Positions 35,601 through 43,885 of a stretch of DNA of 53,165 nucleotides are shown in pieces. The notes beneath the pieces were generated by a model that did not search any database, was not told the DNA's origin, and worked only from the letters and a program-made list of their open reading frames with translations. Every line of letters starts with the position of its first letter. Position 1 is the stretch's first letter. The position numbers and the translations under genes are program-made. The stretch comes from an uncultured Lachnospiraceae bacterium (lineage in GTDB: Bacteria; Bacillota; Clostridia; Lachnospirales; Lachnospiraceae), in the NCBI GenBank assembly GCA_958402795.1, contig CATXUX010000024.1:1-53165 (forward strand), written 5' to 3'.

Positions 35601-36450
35601 AGTGGCAGGGGAAGACGCACCGTTTCGGATTACGGTGTGGAATTATGAAGATGCGGCAGTCTCGGACCGGGTCGAACAGCAGACGGAATCTATGGCAAAG
35701 GATACCCTCCTGCATTGGGATACAGGCAAAAGTTATAAGCCGAAATTAAAGAAGTACTTCGAAGAGCAGTTCGCATACCGGTATCCGTATGCAAAAGACC
35801 ACACGGTGAAAATGAATTTCACGGTATCGGAATTGAAAAAACGGGCATACCTTGCAGAAGAAGGCGGAGAACTGTTGATCGAAGAACCCGAAGTAATCCC
35901 GCTGCTGCCGCGTTTTATGCAGCAGGAAAGTGAACTGACCGGAGCCTCGAGAGGAACTGCGTACCATAAACTGATGGAACTGCTGGATTTCTCAAAGGAT
36001 TACGACGCAGAATCACTGAAGGAGATGATAGACAGCCTGCAGTCAGATGGAAAATTATCGGAAGAGATGGCGTCCTGCATCCGGGTTCCCGATGTACTCG
36101 GATTCCTTCACAGCAGCTCCGGCAGAAGAATGCAGGCAGCGGCAAAGAAAGGCAGACTGAAAAAAGAGCAGCCGTTCGTACTTGGCATTGACGCCGGAGA
36201 AATCTATCCGGAAGAGAAAAACGGCGAAACACTTCTGGTACAGGGAATCATCGATGTGTATTTTGAAGAAGAGGACGGTCTTGTTGTACTCGACTACAAG
36301 ACAGATCAGGTGCACCGTGCGGAAGAACTCCGGGAAAAATACCATGCACAGTTGGAATATTATGCCGGGGCGCTCGAACAGATCCTCGGACAGCATGTGA
36401 AGGAAAAAATCATATACTCATTTACCCTGCGGGAGGAAATCATTTTATGA
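32677..36450 (+). CDS. addA: AddAB helicase-nuclease subunit A
   Basis: A 1257-residue UvrD-type helicase with a C-terminal nuclease. Walker A is AAAGSGKT (24-31); the Walker B/DExx box is VMIDEYQDSN (about 410); motif III-IV is VGDVKQSIYRFR; motif VI is RILYVAMTRAKEKL. The C-terminal RecB nuclease has VVLDYKTDQV (about 1200). The ATG follows the addB stop with no gap. A charged linker with several EK-rich stretches near 565-595 and 715-735 is poorly conserved in such proteins. Confidence 0.97.
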   Translation: MGVNWTEEQQKVINLRDRNILVSAAAGSGKTAVLVERIIRMLTDDKNPLDVDQLLVVTFTEAAAAEMKERVRNAIEKELEVRPEDVHLQRQATLIHSAQITTIHSFCLSVIREHFHVIDIDPGFRIGEEGELKLLQQDALEELFEVNYAEGDKAFLELTEKLGNGKTDKKLEELVLQVYEYSRSYPQPEKWLAQCVENYENENTEAVPLVFQQAEQSICQTLQETLELLRQALKICEEPDGPYMYADMLEADIAMLEPLEKNPIPEQEKGGTQAETEEFWEWFSELYRVLSGLKWKRLSSKKDETVSAKKRERVKSMRSGAKNLVEELVSSCFFEAPEEILSDMKNAQETMRAFVRLVQQFADAFAEKKRSRNMIDFSDMEQFALKILTVEQGGELVPSPVAGEYQNQFREVMIDEYQDSNLIQDTILTSVSTVSIGRNNIFMVGDVKQSIYRFRLSRPELFMEKYHSYSHEDSSRQRIDLHKNFRSRTEVLDSTNYVFERIMRKELGGIEYDGQAALYPGADYEPLLSENGRSVNEAELLLLDPTEPELSQTDQEETDKVKAQMAGTEEKRAVTAGTGEKKKKISTRELEARMIAKRIKELIRSGSVRDKETGENRPVRYGDIVILTRSVKGWAEVFSEVLLEEGIPAYAGSREGYFGTYEVSVLLDYLRLLDNQRQELPLAAVLASPFAGLSAQEMAQIRLQYPDIPFYEAAEKCASEQEKEENGKEENETAVSETLHRKLHVFYDQLTHFREMVPYTAIHELLWKILEETGYALYIAAMPGGEQRQANVEMLVEKASAFEKTSYKGLFNFVRYIEQLQKYDVDYGEANIADEQADTVRIMSIHKSKGLEFPIVFAAGMGKKFNMQDTSGPMVLHPEWGVGIDAVDLERRAKAPTLLKNLIARQVKLESLGEELRILYVAMTRAKEKLILTGQMKDAAEEVEKNREAAKEQGNTLTFYQLSTAGCYLDWLLPAVAGEDAPFRITVWNYEDAAVSDRVEQQTESMAKDTLLHWDTGKSYKPKLKKYFEEQFAYRYPYAKDHTVKMNFTVSELKKRAYLAEEGGELLIEEPEVIPLLPRFMQQESELTGASRGTAYHKLMELLDFSKDYDAESLKEMIDSLQSDGKLSEEMASCIRVPDVLGFLHSSSGRRMQAAAKKGRLKKEQPFVLGIDAGEIYPEEKNGETLLVQGIIDVYFEEEDGLVVLDYKTDQVHRAEELREKYHAQLEYYAGALEQILGQHVKEKIIYSFTLREEIIL

Positions 36451-36496
36451 TTCAAATTTGTTTCGTGATATCTTCCTGAAAATCCGAAAAAACAAA

Positions 36497-36525
36497 TAGA
36501 CGAGCCGGGATATGTGGTGTATAAT
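36497..36525 (+). promoter_or_regulatory. promoter upstream of the 88-residue gene
   Basis: TAGACG (36497-36502), a 17-bp spacer and a perfect TATAAT (36520-36525), 18 bp before the start codon. The -35 is poor, and the -10 crowds the ribosome site. Confidence 0.5.
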
Positions 36526-36543
36526 AAAAAAGGGTGATAGGCA

Positions 36544-36810
36544 ATGAAATTTGTATCAGGTGATATTTGTTTTATTTTGGAGAATAATAAATACGCTACC
36601 AGGGTGAAAGTAATGGGACGCCAGGCAGATGAGTATATCGTCCAGCGGATCGGTTCCTGCGGCGCGATGAAGCTGCCGGAGAACAAGCTGTTCGCAACGG
36701 AAGAACAGGCATTGGCAAGCAGGAAGACGACACGGGCGATGGTGAGTCCACAGCTATCTATTACACCGGACACGGACCGGTTTACCAGAATCCCCGGAGA
36801 CGGTGAATAA
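36544..36810 (+). CDS. small hypothetical protein
   Basis: An 88-residue protein I do not recognise. The N-terminal ~55 residues look like a compact beta-rich fold (FVSGDICFILENNKYATRVK; YIVQRIGSCGAMKLPENKLF). The tail is polar and likely disordered. It has a usable but weak ribosome site (AAGGGTGATAG), its own promoter-like sequence and a good terminator behind it. That makes a real, separately transcribed gene likely. No function can be assigned. Confidence 0.65.
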   Translation: MKFVSGDICFILENNKYATRVKVMGRQADEYIVQRIGSCGAMKLPENKLFATEEQALASRKTTRAMVSPQLSITPDTDRFTRIPGDGE

Positions 36811-36862
36811 GACACCTTAGTGAATAAACAGAGAAACAATAGAATAAAAGGCCATGGAGAAA

Positions 36863-36921
36863 AGAGTCAGGCAGAAAGACGTATCAGTGAGCAGATGCGT
36901 TTTTTGCCTGATTCTTTTTTT
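36863..36921 (+). terminator. terminator before the glpA-like operon
   Basis: An 11-bp stem with one wobble (36863-36873 with 36905-36915) encloses a 31-nt loop with a second 6-bp pairing (ACGTAT with ATGCGT), and is followed by seven T to 36921. Confidence 0.82.
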
Positions 36922-36941
36922 GGAAAGGAAGGGAAAAGAAT

Positions 36942-38378
36942 ATGTATGATGTGATCATTATCGGCGCCGGAGTATCCGGCTGTGCAATCGCGCGGGAGCT
37001 GTCCCGGTATCAGGTAAAAGCCTGTGTGCTGGAAAAGGAAGAGGACGTCTGCTGCGGAACATCGAAAGCAAACAGCGCCATCGTTCATGCCGGGTATGAT
37101 GCAGAACCGGGCAGTCTGATGGCAGAACTGAATGTAAAGGGAAATGAACGGATGGAGGAACTGGCACGGGAACTGGATTTTCCGTTTGAAAGACGCGGCT
37201 CTTTTGTCGTATGCACAGAGGAAGAGGGAATACCCAAACTTCAGGAATTGTATGAGCGCGGCGTCAAAAATGGTGTAAAAGGGATGCGGATTCTCAACCG
37301 CGAGGAAGCTTTTTCGATGGAGCCGAATCTTGCGGAAGAGACAAAATATGTTTTATATGCACCCACGGCAGGAATTGTGTGTCCGTTTTCCATGAATATT
37401 GCGCTGGCGGAAAACGCATATACCAACGGGATTGAATTCCGGTTTGATACGGAAGTGCGATCAATTGAAAAGACAGAAAACGGATATCGTCTGGATACTT
37501 CGAATGGAAGTCTGGAGACAAGATATGTGGTCAATGCGGCCGGGGTTTATGCAGATGTGTTTCACAATATGGTAAGCACACGAAAGATACACATTACGCC
37601 GAGAAAGGGCGAGTATTTACTGCTGGATAAGAGTGCGGGAAATTACGTATCGCGCACGATCTTCGCTTTGCCGGGAAAATACGGGAAAGGTGTTCTGGTC
37701 ACGCCGACGATACATGGGAATCTGCTTGTGGGGCCGACGGCAGATGACATTGAGGATAAAGAAGGGACGAACACAACTGCGGACGGACTTTTGGCAGTCC
37801 GACAAAAAGCAAGGCGAAATGTAAAGGAGCTGCCGATGCGCAGTGTGATCACCAGTTTTGCGGGACTGCGCGCACATGAAGACGGACATGATTTTATTAT
37901 CGGAGAACCGGAGGATGCAGCGGGATTTATCGACTGTGCGGGAATTGAATCTCCGGGACTGACGAGCGCACCGGCAATCGGTATGCTGGTGGCGGAACTG
38001 CTCTGTAAAAAGATGAACCTGTCCCCAAATTTGGACTTCCGGGAAAAACGGAAAGGAATTCGGAATCCGGCAAAACTGTCTGTTGCAGAGCGTAATGAGC
38101 TGATCCGGCAGAATCCGGCTTACGGGAATATTATCTGCCGGTGTGAAATGATTTCCGAGGGAGAAATCCTGGATGCAATCCACAGGCCGCTTGGTGCGAG
38201 ATCGCTGGACGGGGTGAAACGGAGAACCCGGGCCGGGATGGGAAGATGCCAGTCGGGATTCTGCTCGCCGAGAACGATGGAACTTCTGCACCGGGAACTG
38301 GGAATCCCGATGGAAGAGCTGACGAAAGCGGGAGGCGGTTCAAAGCTGATCTGCGGAACCAATAAAGATGTACTGTAA
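36942..38378 (+). CDS. anaerobic glycerol-3-phosphate dehydrogenase GlpA-like, FAD and [2Fe-2S] domains
   Basis: A 478-residue flavoprotein. The FAD Rossmann motif GAGVSGCAIARELSRY opens it. The substrate-domain signature CGTSKANSAIVHAGYD (about 36-51) is that of the GlpA/LhgO group. The C-terminal ~80 residues form a bacterioferritin-associated-ferredoxin-like domain with CxC and CxxxxC (IICRCEMI and GRCQSGFC), which binds a [2Fe-2S] cluster. It should oxidise glycerol-3-phosphate to dihydroxyacetone phosphate. GGAAAGG lies before the ATG. It forms an operon with a second flavoprotein and a small Cys-rich protein. Confidence 0.9.
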   Translation: MYDVIIIGAGVSGCAIARELSRYQVKACVLEKEEDVCCGTSKANSAIVHAGYDAEPGSLMAELNVKGNERMEELARELDFPFERRGSFVVCTEEEGIPKLQELYERGVKNGVKGMRILNREEAFSMEPNLAEETKYVLYAPTAGIVCPFSMNIALAENAYTNGIEFRFDTEVRSIEKTENGYRLDTSNGSLETRYVVNAAGVYADVFHNMVSTRKIHITPRKGEYLLLDKSAGNYVSRTIFALPGKYGKGVLVTPTIHGNLLVGPTADDIEDKEGTNTTADGLLAVRQKARRNVKELPMRSVITSFAGLRAHEDGHDFIIGEPEDAAGFIDCAGIESPGLTSAPAIGMLVAELLCKKMNLSPNLDFREKRKGIRNPAKLSVAERNELIRQNPAYGNIICRCEMISEGEILDAIHRPLGARSLDGVKRRTRAGMGRCQSGFCSPRTMELLHRELGIPMEELTKAGGGSKLICGTNKDVL

Positions 38379-38399
38379 AAAGGAAAAGAGGTAGGGAAG

Positions 38400-39686
38400 A
38401 TGTTAGAATATGATATTGTAATTGTCGGCGGAGGACCGGCGGGACTTGCAGCCGCGGTGGCTGCACGCAGAGCGGGAACAGAGAAGATTTTGATTCTGGA
38501 AAGGGATCGTGAGCTGGGAGGAATTTTGAATCAGTGTATCCATAACGGGTTTGGACTGCATACATTTCAGGAAGAACTGACCGGACCGGAGTATGCGGCA
38601 CGCTTTATCTCTCAGGTAAAGGAACTGGAAATTGAATATCGGCTGTGTACGATGGTGATGGAAATCAGTCCGGGAAAAGTGGTAACGGCGATGAGCAGGG
38701 AGGATGGCATGTACCAGATTCAGGCAAAGGCAGTGATTCTGGCAATGGGATGCCGGGAGAGACCCCGCGGCGCTCTGAATATTCCGGGATACCGTCCCGC
38801 GGGAATTTACTCTGCAGGAACCGCACAGCGGCTGGTGAATATGGAAGGATTCCTTCCGGGACGAAAGGTTGTGATCCTTGGCTCCGGCGATATCGGTCTG
38901 ATCATGGCAAGGCGCATGACGCTGGAGGGAGCAGAAGTAAAAGTAGTGGCAGAGCTGATGCCTTACTCAGGCGGCCTGAAACGGAACATTGTCCAATGTC
39001 TGGATGATTATGGGATCCCGCTCAAACTCAGCCATACCGTGGTGGATATCAAGGGAAAAGAGAGGGTAGAAGGAGTTACGCTTGCAGAAGTGGACGAGCA
39101 GAATCGTCCGATCCCGGGAACGGAAGAATTCTACGAATGTGACACGCTGCTGCTTTCCGTAGGACTGATTCCGGAGAATGAACTGTCTGGGCAGATGGGA
39201 GTAGAATTGAGCAGAGTCACTTCCGGACCTATTGTCAATGAAAGCCTTGAGACAAATATGGAAGGCGTGTTTGCCTGCGGAAATGTACTTCATGTACATG
39301 ACCTTGTAGATTTTGTCTCGGAGGAGGCGGCGACCGCCGGAAAAAATGCCGCATGCTATGTAAAAAACTTGAGAAAATCAATGAAAGTGGAAACAATACA
39401 AATCTGTCCGGAGTCCGGCGTGCGGTACACGGTTCCATCTGTGATTCGTTTGAACCATATGGAAGAGGAGCAGATCATACGCTTTCGTGTGGGAAGTGTA
39501 TACAAAAACAATTTCATCCGGGTATATCTGGACGGGACACAGATTTTCAGCAGAAAGCGTCCAGTTATGGCGCCCGGGGAGATGGAACAGGTAACATTGA
39601 AGAAAAAGCAGTTGATGGATACTTTAACCGATGATCTGTCAGAAAAAAGCAAATTACATCAAATGGTGATTTGTGTGGAGTCTTGA
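38400..39686 (+). CDS. FAD/NAD(P)-dependent oxidoreductase, second flavoprotein of the Glp-like complex
   Basis: A 428-residue pyridine-nucleotide-disulfide-family flavoprotein. The FAD motif is GGGPAGLAAAVAARRAG (about 10-26), the NAD motif is ILGSGDIGLIMARRM (about 160), and FACGNVLHVHDLVD is the late FAD contact. The conserved redox CxxC of disulfide reductases is absent, as is usual in this clostridial subgroup. It lies 21 bp after the GlpA-like gene and probably passes electrons from it. Confidence 0.88.
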   Translation: MLEYDIVIVGGGPAGLAAAVAARRAGTEKILILERDRELGGILNQCIHNGFGLHTFQEELTGPEYAARFISQVKELEIEYRLCTMVMEISPGKVVTAMSREDGMYQIQAKAVILAMGCRERPRGALNIPGYRPAGIYSAGTAQRLVNMEGFLPGRKVVILGSGDIGLIMARRMTLEGAEVKVVAELMPYSGGLKRNIVQCLDDYGIPLKLSHTVVDIKGKERVEGVTLAEVDEQNRPIPGTEEFYECDTLLLSVGLIPENELSGQMGVELSRVTSGPIVNESLETNMEGVFACGNVLHVHDLVDFVSEEAATAGKNAACYVKNLRKSMKVETIQICPESGVRYTVPSVIRLNHMEEEQIIRFRVGSVYKNNFIRVYLDGTQIFSRKRPVMAPGEMEQVTLKKKQLMDTLTDDLSEKSKLHQMVICVES

Positions 39687-39718
39687 AAAAGGAATCAGAA
39701 CTGTGAGGTGAATAGAAT

Positions 39719-40099
39719 ATGGAAGAGAGAAATTTAATCTGTATCGGCTGCCCGCTTGGGTGTCCGGTGCATGTGGAACTGGAGAAAGGAAAAGTCGTTT
39801 CTGTAATGGGAAACACCTGTCCGAGAGGAGCCGAATATGCAAGAAAAGAAGTGACAAACCCGACCCGGATCGTGACGACGACGGTGCGGGTAAACGGCGG
39901 TACGGAAGCGATGGCTTCTGTTAAGACGGAACGTGACATCCCGAAAGGAAAAATATTTGAATGCGTAAAGGCTCTGAAGAATGTGGAGATGCAGGCGCCG
40001 GTGAGGATTGGGGATATTGTAGTGGAGAACATAGCCGGAACCGGAGTCTCTGTGGTCGCGACAAAGAATGTGCCGGTTAAATCGACGAAAATCAGTTGA
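39719..40099 (+). CDS. DUF1667 protein, small Cys-rich subunit of the Glp-like operon
   Basis: A 126-residue protein. The N-terminal cluster CIGCPLGCP (8-16) and a further Cys in GNTCPRGAEYARKEV are the hallmark of DUF1667, which follows glpA/glpB-type genes in Clostridia. The cysteines probably bind a metal or iron-sulfur centre. GTGAGG lies before the ATG. Its last 8 bp overlap the end of the convergent TetR gene, leaving no space for an independent terminator. Confidence 0.88.
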   Translation: MEERNLICIGCPLGCPVHVELEKGKVVSVMGNTCPRGAEYARKEVTNPTRIVTTTVRVNGGTEAMASVKTERDIPKGKIFECVKALKNVEMQAPVRIGDIVVENIAGTGVSVVATKNVPVKSTKIS

Positions 40100-40694
40100 G
40101 GTAGATGTCCTCCATTGAGCGGAAAAGTCCCTTTTCGATATTACTTGTCATAATCTCGATAATTTCGTCACAGGATAAAAACTCTGCTTCTGTCAGCCAC
40201 CAGTGCATAGTGGACAGTGTGATAGCGGCGAAAAGATCGGAGTAAAGGGAGACAAGGTGCGCGTTGTCTGGCTGTATCGTATAATAGCTTTTGATCGTAT
40301 CAGCCAGGCGTGCACTCATAAGTTGCATCATCTGGGTATAAAAATTAACCGGAAGAGCCGCACTCCACAGTACAAGCAGATAATTCCGATTTTTTTTAAA
40401 ATATAGTACAAGATTATAGAGATAGGGATGGTATTCTTTTGCGTTTCGATAGCGCATGGTTATAAAGCGGTCATCGCTGCATTCTTTCAGTTCATCCAAC
40501 AGATTTGAGAGCAGCTTATCCAGAAGGTCGTATTTATCCTCATAGTTGCGGTAAAAAGTGGAACGGTTGATCCGGCAGCGCTCGATCAGCATTTTTACTG
40601 TGATGTCCTGAAAGCTGTACTCCTTTAGACATTCAATAAATTGGTTCACGATATTTTCTTTTGTTTTAATCACGCGAGGATCATTTTCATTCAT
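40092..40694 (-). CDS. TetR/AcrR-family transcriptional regulator
   Basis: A 200-residue regulator. The N-terminal TetR HTH is clear (IVNQFIECLKEYSFQDITVK, then RCRINRSTFYRNYEDKYDLL). A C-terminal helical ligand-binding domain follows (YFKKNRNYLLVLWSAALPV). AAAGGAGG lies 6 nt before the ATG. It is divergent from the reductase/dehydrogenase genes across 178 bp, where two near-identical 16-bp dyads lie. It probably represses those genes and itself. Confidence 0.92.
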   Translation of the reverse strand: MNENDPRVIKTKENIVNQFIECLKEYSFQDITVKMLIERCRINRSTFYRNYEDKYDLLDKLLSNLLDELKECSDDRFITMRYRNAKEYHPYLYNLVLYFKKNRNYLLVLWSAALPVNFYTQMMQLMSARLADTIKSYYTIQPDNAHLVSLYSDLFAAITLSTMHWWLTEAEFLSCDEIIEIMTSNIEKGLFRSMEDIYLN

Positions 40695-40733
40695 CTTTTT
40701 CCTCCTTTGAAATAGGACATTTTATGCGGAATT

Positions 40734-40779
40734 GTTGCATAAGCAACTTCATAGGTCAATAAAGTTTCATAAGCAACTT
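40734..40779. promoter_or_regulatory. paired TetR-type operators, 30 bp apart
   Basis: GTTGCATAAGCAACTT (40734-40749) and GTTTCATAAGCAACTT (40764-40779) differ at one base. Each is a dyad (GTTGC-ATAA-GCAAC in the first). They start exactly 30 bp apart, about three helical turns. A minus-strand promoter for the regulator can be drawn with -35 TTGACC and -10 AACAAT spaced 17 bp, placing the first operator in its spacer. The plus-strand promoter is not clear. Confidence 0.75.
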
Positions 40780-40872
40780 TTTTGAAGTAACTAATGCTTG
40801 TTAAAGTATAAACAAAATTGTAGCATGAAATTAGGGAAAAAACAACAAAAATAAGAAAGGAAAGTGACGAAA

Positions 40873-42827
40873 ATGGGTAAATTTGACCATGTTTTTCAAC
40901 CGTTGGAAATCAGAGGGAAAACTTTGCGCAATCGTATCCAGTTTAGTCCTCATGCGCCGAATCTTCCGACGGAGGACGGAGAAGTAACGGCGGAGCTGGT
41001 GGAATATGTTGCAAGGCAGGCGGCAACAGGTGTAGGTTTCCTGACGATAAGTGACTGTCAGATTGAGCAAAAGTCAGGCGCAAGTTTTTTGGGAGAGCTT
41101 GATATAGAAAAGCCTTCTGCAATTAACGGGCTTATGAAACTGGCAGAGGCGGCGCACGATAACGGAGCACTGATCTCAATCGAGCTGTCTCATGCCGGAG
41201 CGGGCGCCAATCCGGCGATGATCCGGCAGCCGGCCTATTCGCCGTCCGGGGTTAAGATTCCTGCGCCAATTTGTGCGACGGAATTAAAAGTGATGGATAA
41301 AGAGGACATGGCACATGTCTGTCAGAAGTGGGTTGAATGCGCAGTTAAGTGTGTGGAAGCGGGATTTGATATGGTGCTTGTACATATGGCGCACCAAAAT
41401 CTTTTAGGCCAGTTTTTATCTCCGGCGACAAATACGCGTACGGACGAATATGGAGGAAGCCTGGAAAACCGGATGCGCTATCCGCTGGAGGTGCTAAAGG
41501 CAGTTCGGGACGCTGTCGGAGAGAACGTGATCATTGAGATCCGTTTAAGCGCGCAGGAAGAAGTACCGGGTGGGATGCTTATCGACGAAGTGGTTGAATT
41601 TGCAAAAAAAGCGCAGAAATATGCGGATATTATCAATTTGTCCAGGGGTTCTATATTTTACCCGGCTGCGGGAGTTTTACATATGCCGTCATATCTAAGT
41701 GGGCGCAATCTGAATGTGAAATTTGCGGAAAAGGTAAAAGCGGCAGTAGATGTTCCTGTGTCTGTTGTAGGAAATATTATTACAATGGAAGACGCAGAGC
41801 AGATCTTAGCAGAAGGAAAAGCGGATATTATTGGAATGGCGCGTTCCCTTATGGCGGAGCCGGATCTGATTCGCAATGCGCTGGAAGAGCATACCGAAAA
41901 GTCAAGACCATGTCTGCGCTGCATGGAGTGCAGCAGATATTCAGGATCAGGCAGACCAATCAGATGTTCTGTCAATCCACAGTTGGGACGGGAGTTGGAG
42001 TACCGAAATTATCCGAAGCCAAAGAAGCGAAAAAGGTTGTCGTTATAGGGGGAGGACCTGCAGGAATGACTGCCGCGCAGACGTGCGCAAAGCGAGGTCA
42101 TAAAGTCGTTCTGTTTGAGAAAAACAATGCATTGGGCGGTCTGCTTCAGGATGCCTCGGCTTTGCCTGTAAAAGACCTAATGCGCAAATATCTGCAGTGG
42201 TCAGTAAAGCAGACGGAAATGCTGGACATAGACATTCGCTTAAATACGGAGGCCACAATCGGGCAGATCGAGGATGAGATGCCGGATGCCGTAATCGTGG
42301 CAACAGGTTCAAAATATATTGTCCCGCCGATTGAAGGAATTGATCTTCCAATGGTAAAAATGGTAAGTGAGGCGGACAAGAATATAAATGATATAGGAAA
42401 GCGGGTTATCGTATGTGGTGCAGGGATATCCGGAATTGAATGTGCGGCAAGTCTTGCTCAGCAAGGCAAGAGCGTTACGCTGATGGACATGATTCCTGTG
42501 GAGAAAATGGGCAGCACGCTGCAGCCGTTCCTATTTATGAATTATTTTCTGGATATCCTTCCAAACCATCATGTACAACTGGAAGGAAACTGCCGAATCA
42601 CAGCATTTGATGAAAGCGGTCTGACCGCAGAAACTCCGGATGGAACAAGACATTTTGAAGCGGATACGGTTGTGATAGCCATGGGCGTAAAGCCGGATAA
42701 AACGATGCATTTCGATATATTGAAGAAATACCCGCTGGACAGTTATTTTGTAGGAGACTGTACGTCTACGGGCGGAACGATATTAAGGGCGAATGCAAAT
42801 GCGTATAACGCGGCATTAAAAATTTAA
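40873..42827 (+). pseudogene. two-domain Old Yellow Enzyme-type reductase (BaiCD/enoate reductase-like), split by a -1 frameshift
   Basis: The first frame (40873-42048, 391 codons) encodes the FMN TIM barrel (ELSHAGAGANPAMI; TDEYGGSLENRMRYPLEVLK) and the iron-sulfur cysteines (CLRCMECSRYSG, RCSVNPQLGRE). It should continue as ...YPKPKEAKKVVVIGGGPAG but reads PKPKKRKRLSL and stops at 42046-42048. The NAD/FAD half is intact in the -1 frame from about 42021 to 42827 (GGGPAGMTAAQTCAKRGH; GAGISGIECAASLAQQGK). One missing A near 42021-42024 explains it. The full enzyme would be ~650 residues, normal for the family. A slippery GCGAAAAAGG (42027-42036) makes recoding conceivable but less likely. The start is ATG 40873 after AAAGGAAAG. 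Confidence 0.85.
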
Positions 42828-42907
42828 CGGAAGGATGGGAAATCCCTTATGGTTTGTAAGGGGTATTAACCATAAATATACTTATGTAGAAAGAAGGAGA
42901 GGTTATT

Positions 42908-43675
42908 ATGGCAGACAGATTGAAAGGAAAAGTGTGCCTGATTACCGGCGCAACGTCTGGTATCGGAAAGGCTTCGGCAGAGGCATTTGCGCGGGAAGGT
43001 GCGAAAGTTGTCTTTGTGGGCAGAAGAGCGGAAAAAGGAAAAGCAATCGAGGCGGCAATCAGAAAAGAAGGATGGGAGGCAACTTTTGTACAGGGGGATA
43101 TGACAAAGGCTGCAGACTGCGAGAATGTTGTGAAGAAAACGGTCGAGATCTATGGTACGATAGACGTGCTTATGAATAACGCGGGAAAAGGGACAATAAA
43201 ACCGTTTGAGGCATATGATATGGAAGAAGACTATGACAGTGTCATGACGCTCAACCTGAAAGCGTACTTTCTGACCTGTAAAGCTGCACTTCCGTTCATG
43301 TTGGAAAAGGGAAAGGGAAATATTGTAAATGTCGCGTCTCTCGGTGCGTATACGGGTATGCCGTTTCAGGCGTCGTATGCGGCATCAAAAGGCGGCGTAG
43401 TGCAGTTTACAAGAACGCTTGCCGTTGAGTATTCTAAAAAGGGCATCCGGGCAAATACTATTTCGCCGGGATTGACACTTACGGAAATGGTTGTAGAAGG
43501 AACAGAGGAAGAAAAACTTCTACGATCCATTGTTCCGGGCGGAAACGCAGGAACAGCGGAAGGTGTTGCAAACGCAGCAGTTTTCTGCGCGAGTGATGAA
43601 GTGCCGTTTATGTCAGGTGCGAATATTATGATTGACGGTGCGACGAACTGCGGCCCGTGCCTTCCGATATATTAA
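42908..43675 (+). CDS. short-chain dehydrogenase/reductase (SDR)
   Basis: A 255-residue classical SDR. The cofactor motif is TGATSGIG (about 14-21), NNAG is at about 90, and the catalytic Tyr-Lys is in QASYAASKGG (YxxxK, about 158-162) after the Ser of NVASLG. VGRR after the second strand suggests NADP preference (inference). AAGGAGAGG precedes the ATG. It is co-oriented with the split OYE-type reductase under the same TetR locus. A joint ketone/enone reduction route, for example on steroid-, bile-acid- or plant-derived substrates, is possible but unproven. Confidence 0.92.
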   Translation: MADRLKGKVCLITGATSGIGKASAEAFAREGAKVVFVGRRAEKGKAIEAAIRKEGWEATFVQGDMTKAADCENVVKKTVEIYGTIDVLMNNAGKGTIKPFEAYDMEEDYDSVMTLNLKAYFLTCKAALPFMLEKGKGNIVNVASLGAYTGMPFQASYAASKGGVVQFTRTLAVEYSKKGIRANTISPGLTLTEMVVEGTEEEKLLRSIVPGGNAGTAEGVANAAVFCASDEVPFMSGANIMIDGATNCGPCLPIY

Positions 43676-43700
43676 AAATATTAAATAATAAAGCAATTTG

Positions 43701-43738
43701 ACCTCTTGAATGGTAACAATTATAACCGTTCAAGAGGT
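43701..43738 (+). terminator. terminator after the SDR gene
   Basis: A 14-bp stem with one wobble (43701-43714 with 43725-43738, 10-nt loop), followed by TATCGCTTTTTATGG. The T tract is displaced by six bases, so efficiency is uncertain. Confidence 0.7.
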
Positions 43739-43817
43739 TATCGCTTTTTATGGCTGAAATGACTATAATTTTAAGCATGCTATGAACGGTGCCTCTATTA
43801 CTCCGTCAAAAATAGTT

Positions 43818-43846
43818 TTGTCTTTCGGAAAAGGATATGCTATACT
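43818..43846 (+). promoter_or_regulatory. promoter of the M16C protease gene
   Basis: TTGTCT (43818-43823), a 17-bp spacer ending in TGC, and TATACT (43841-43846): an extended -10 promoter 40 bp before the start codon. Confidence 0.65.
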
Positions 43847-43885
43847 GGGTGTTACGATAATGAAAAAGGAAGGAAGCATAGTTTT

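Noticed and set aside
42021..42048. Programmed -1 frameshifting in the OYE gene
   Set aside because: The A-run is in the wrong phase for a standard X-XXY-YYZ heptamer and no downstream pseudoknot is apparent; a lost base is simpler. Not fully excluded.
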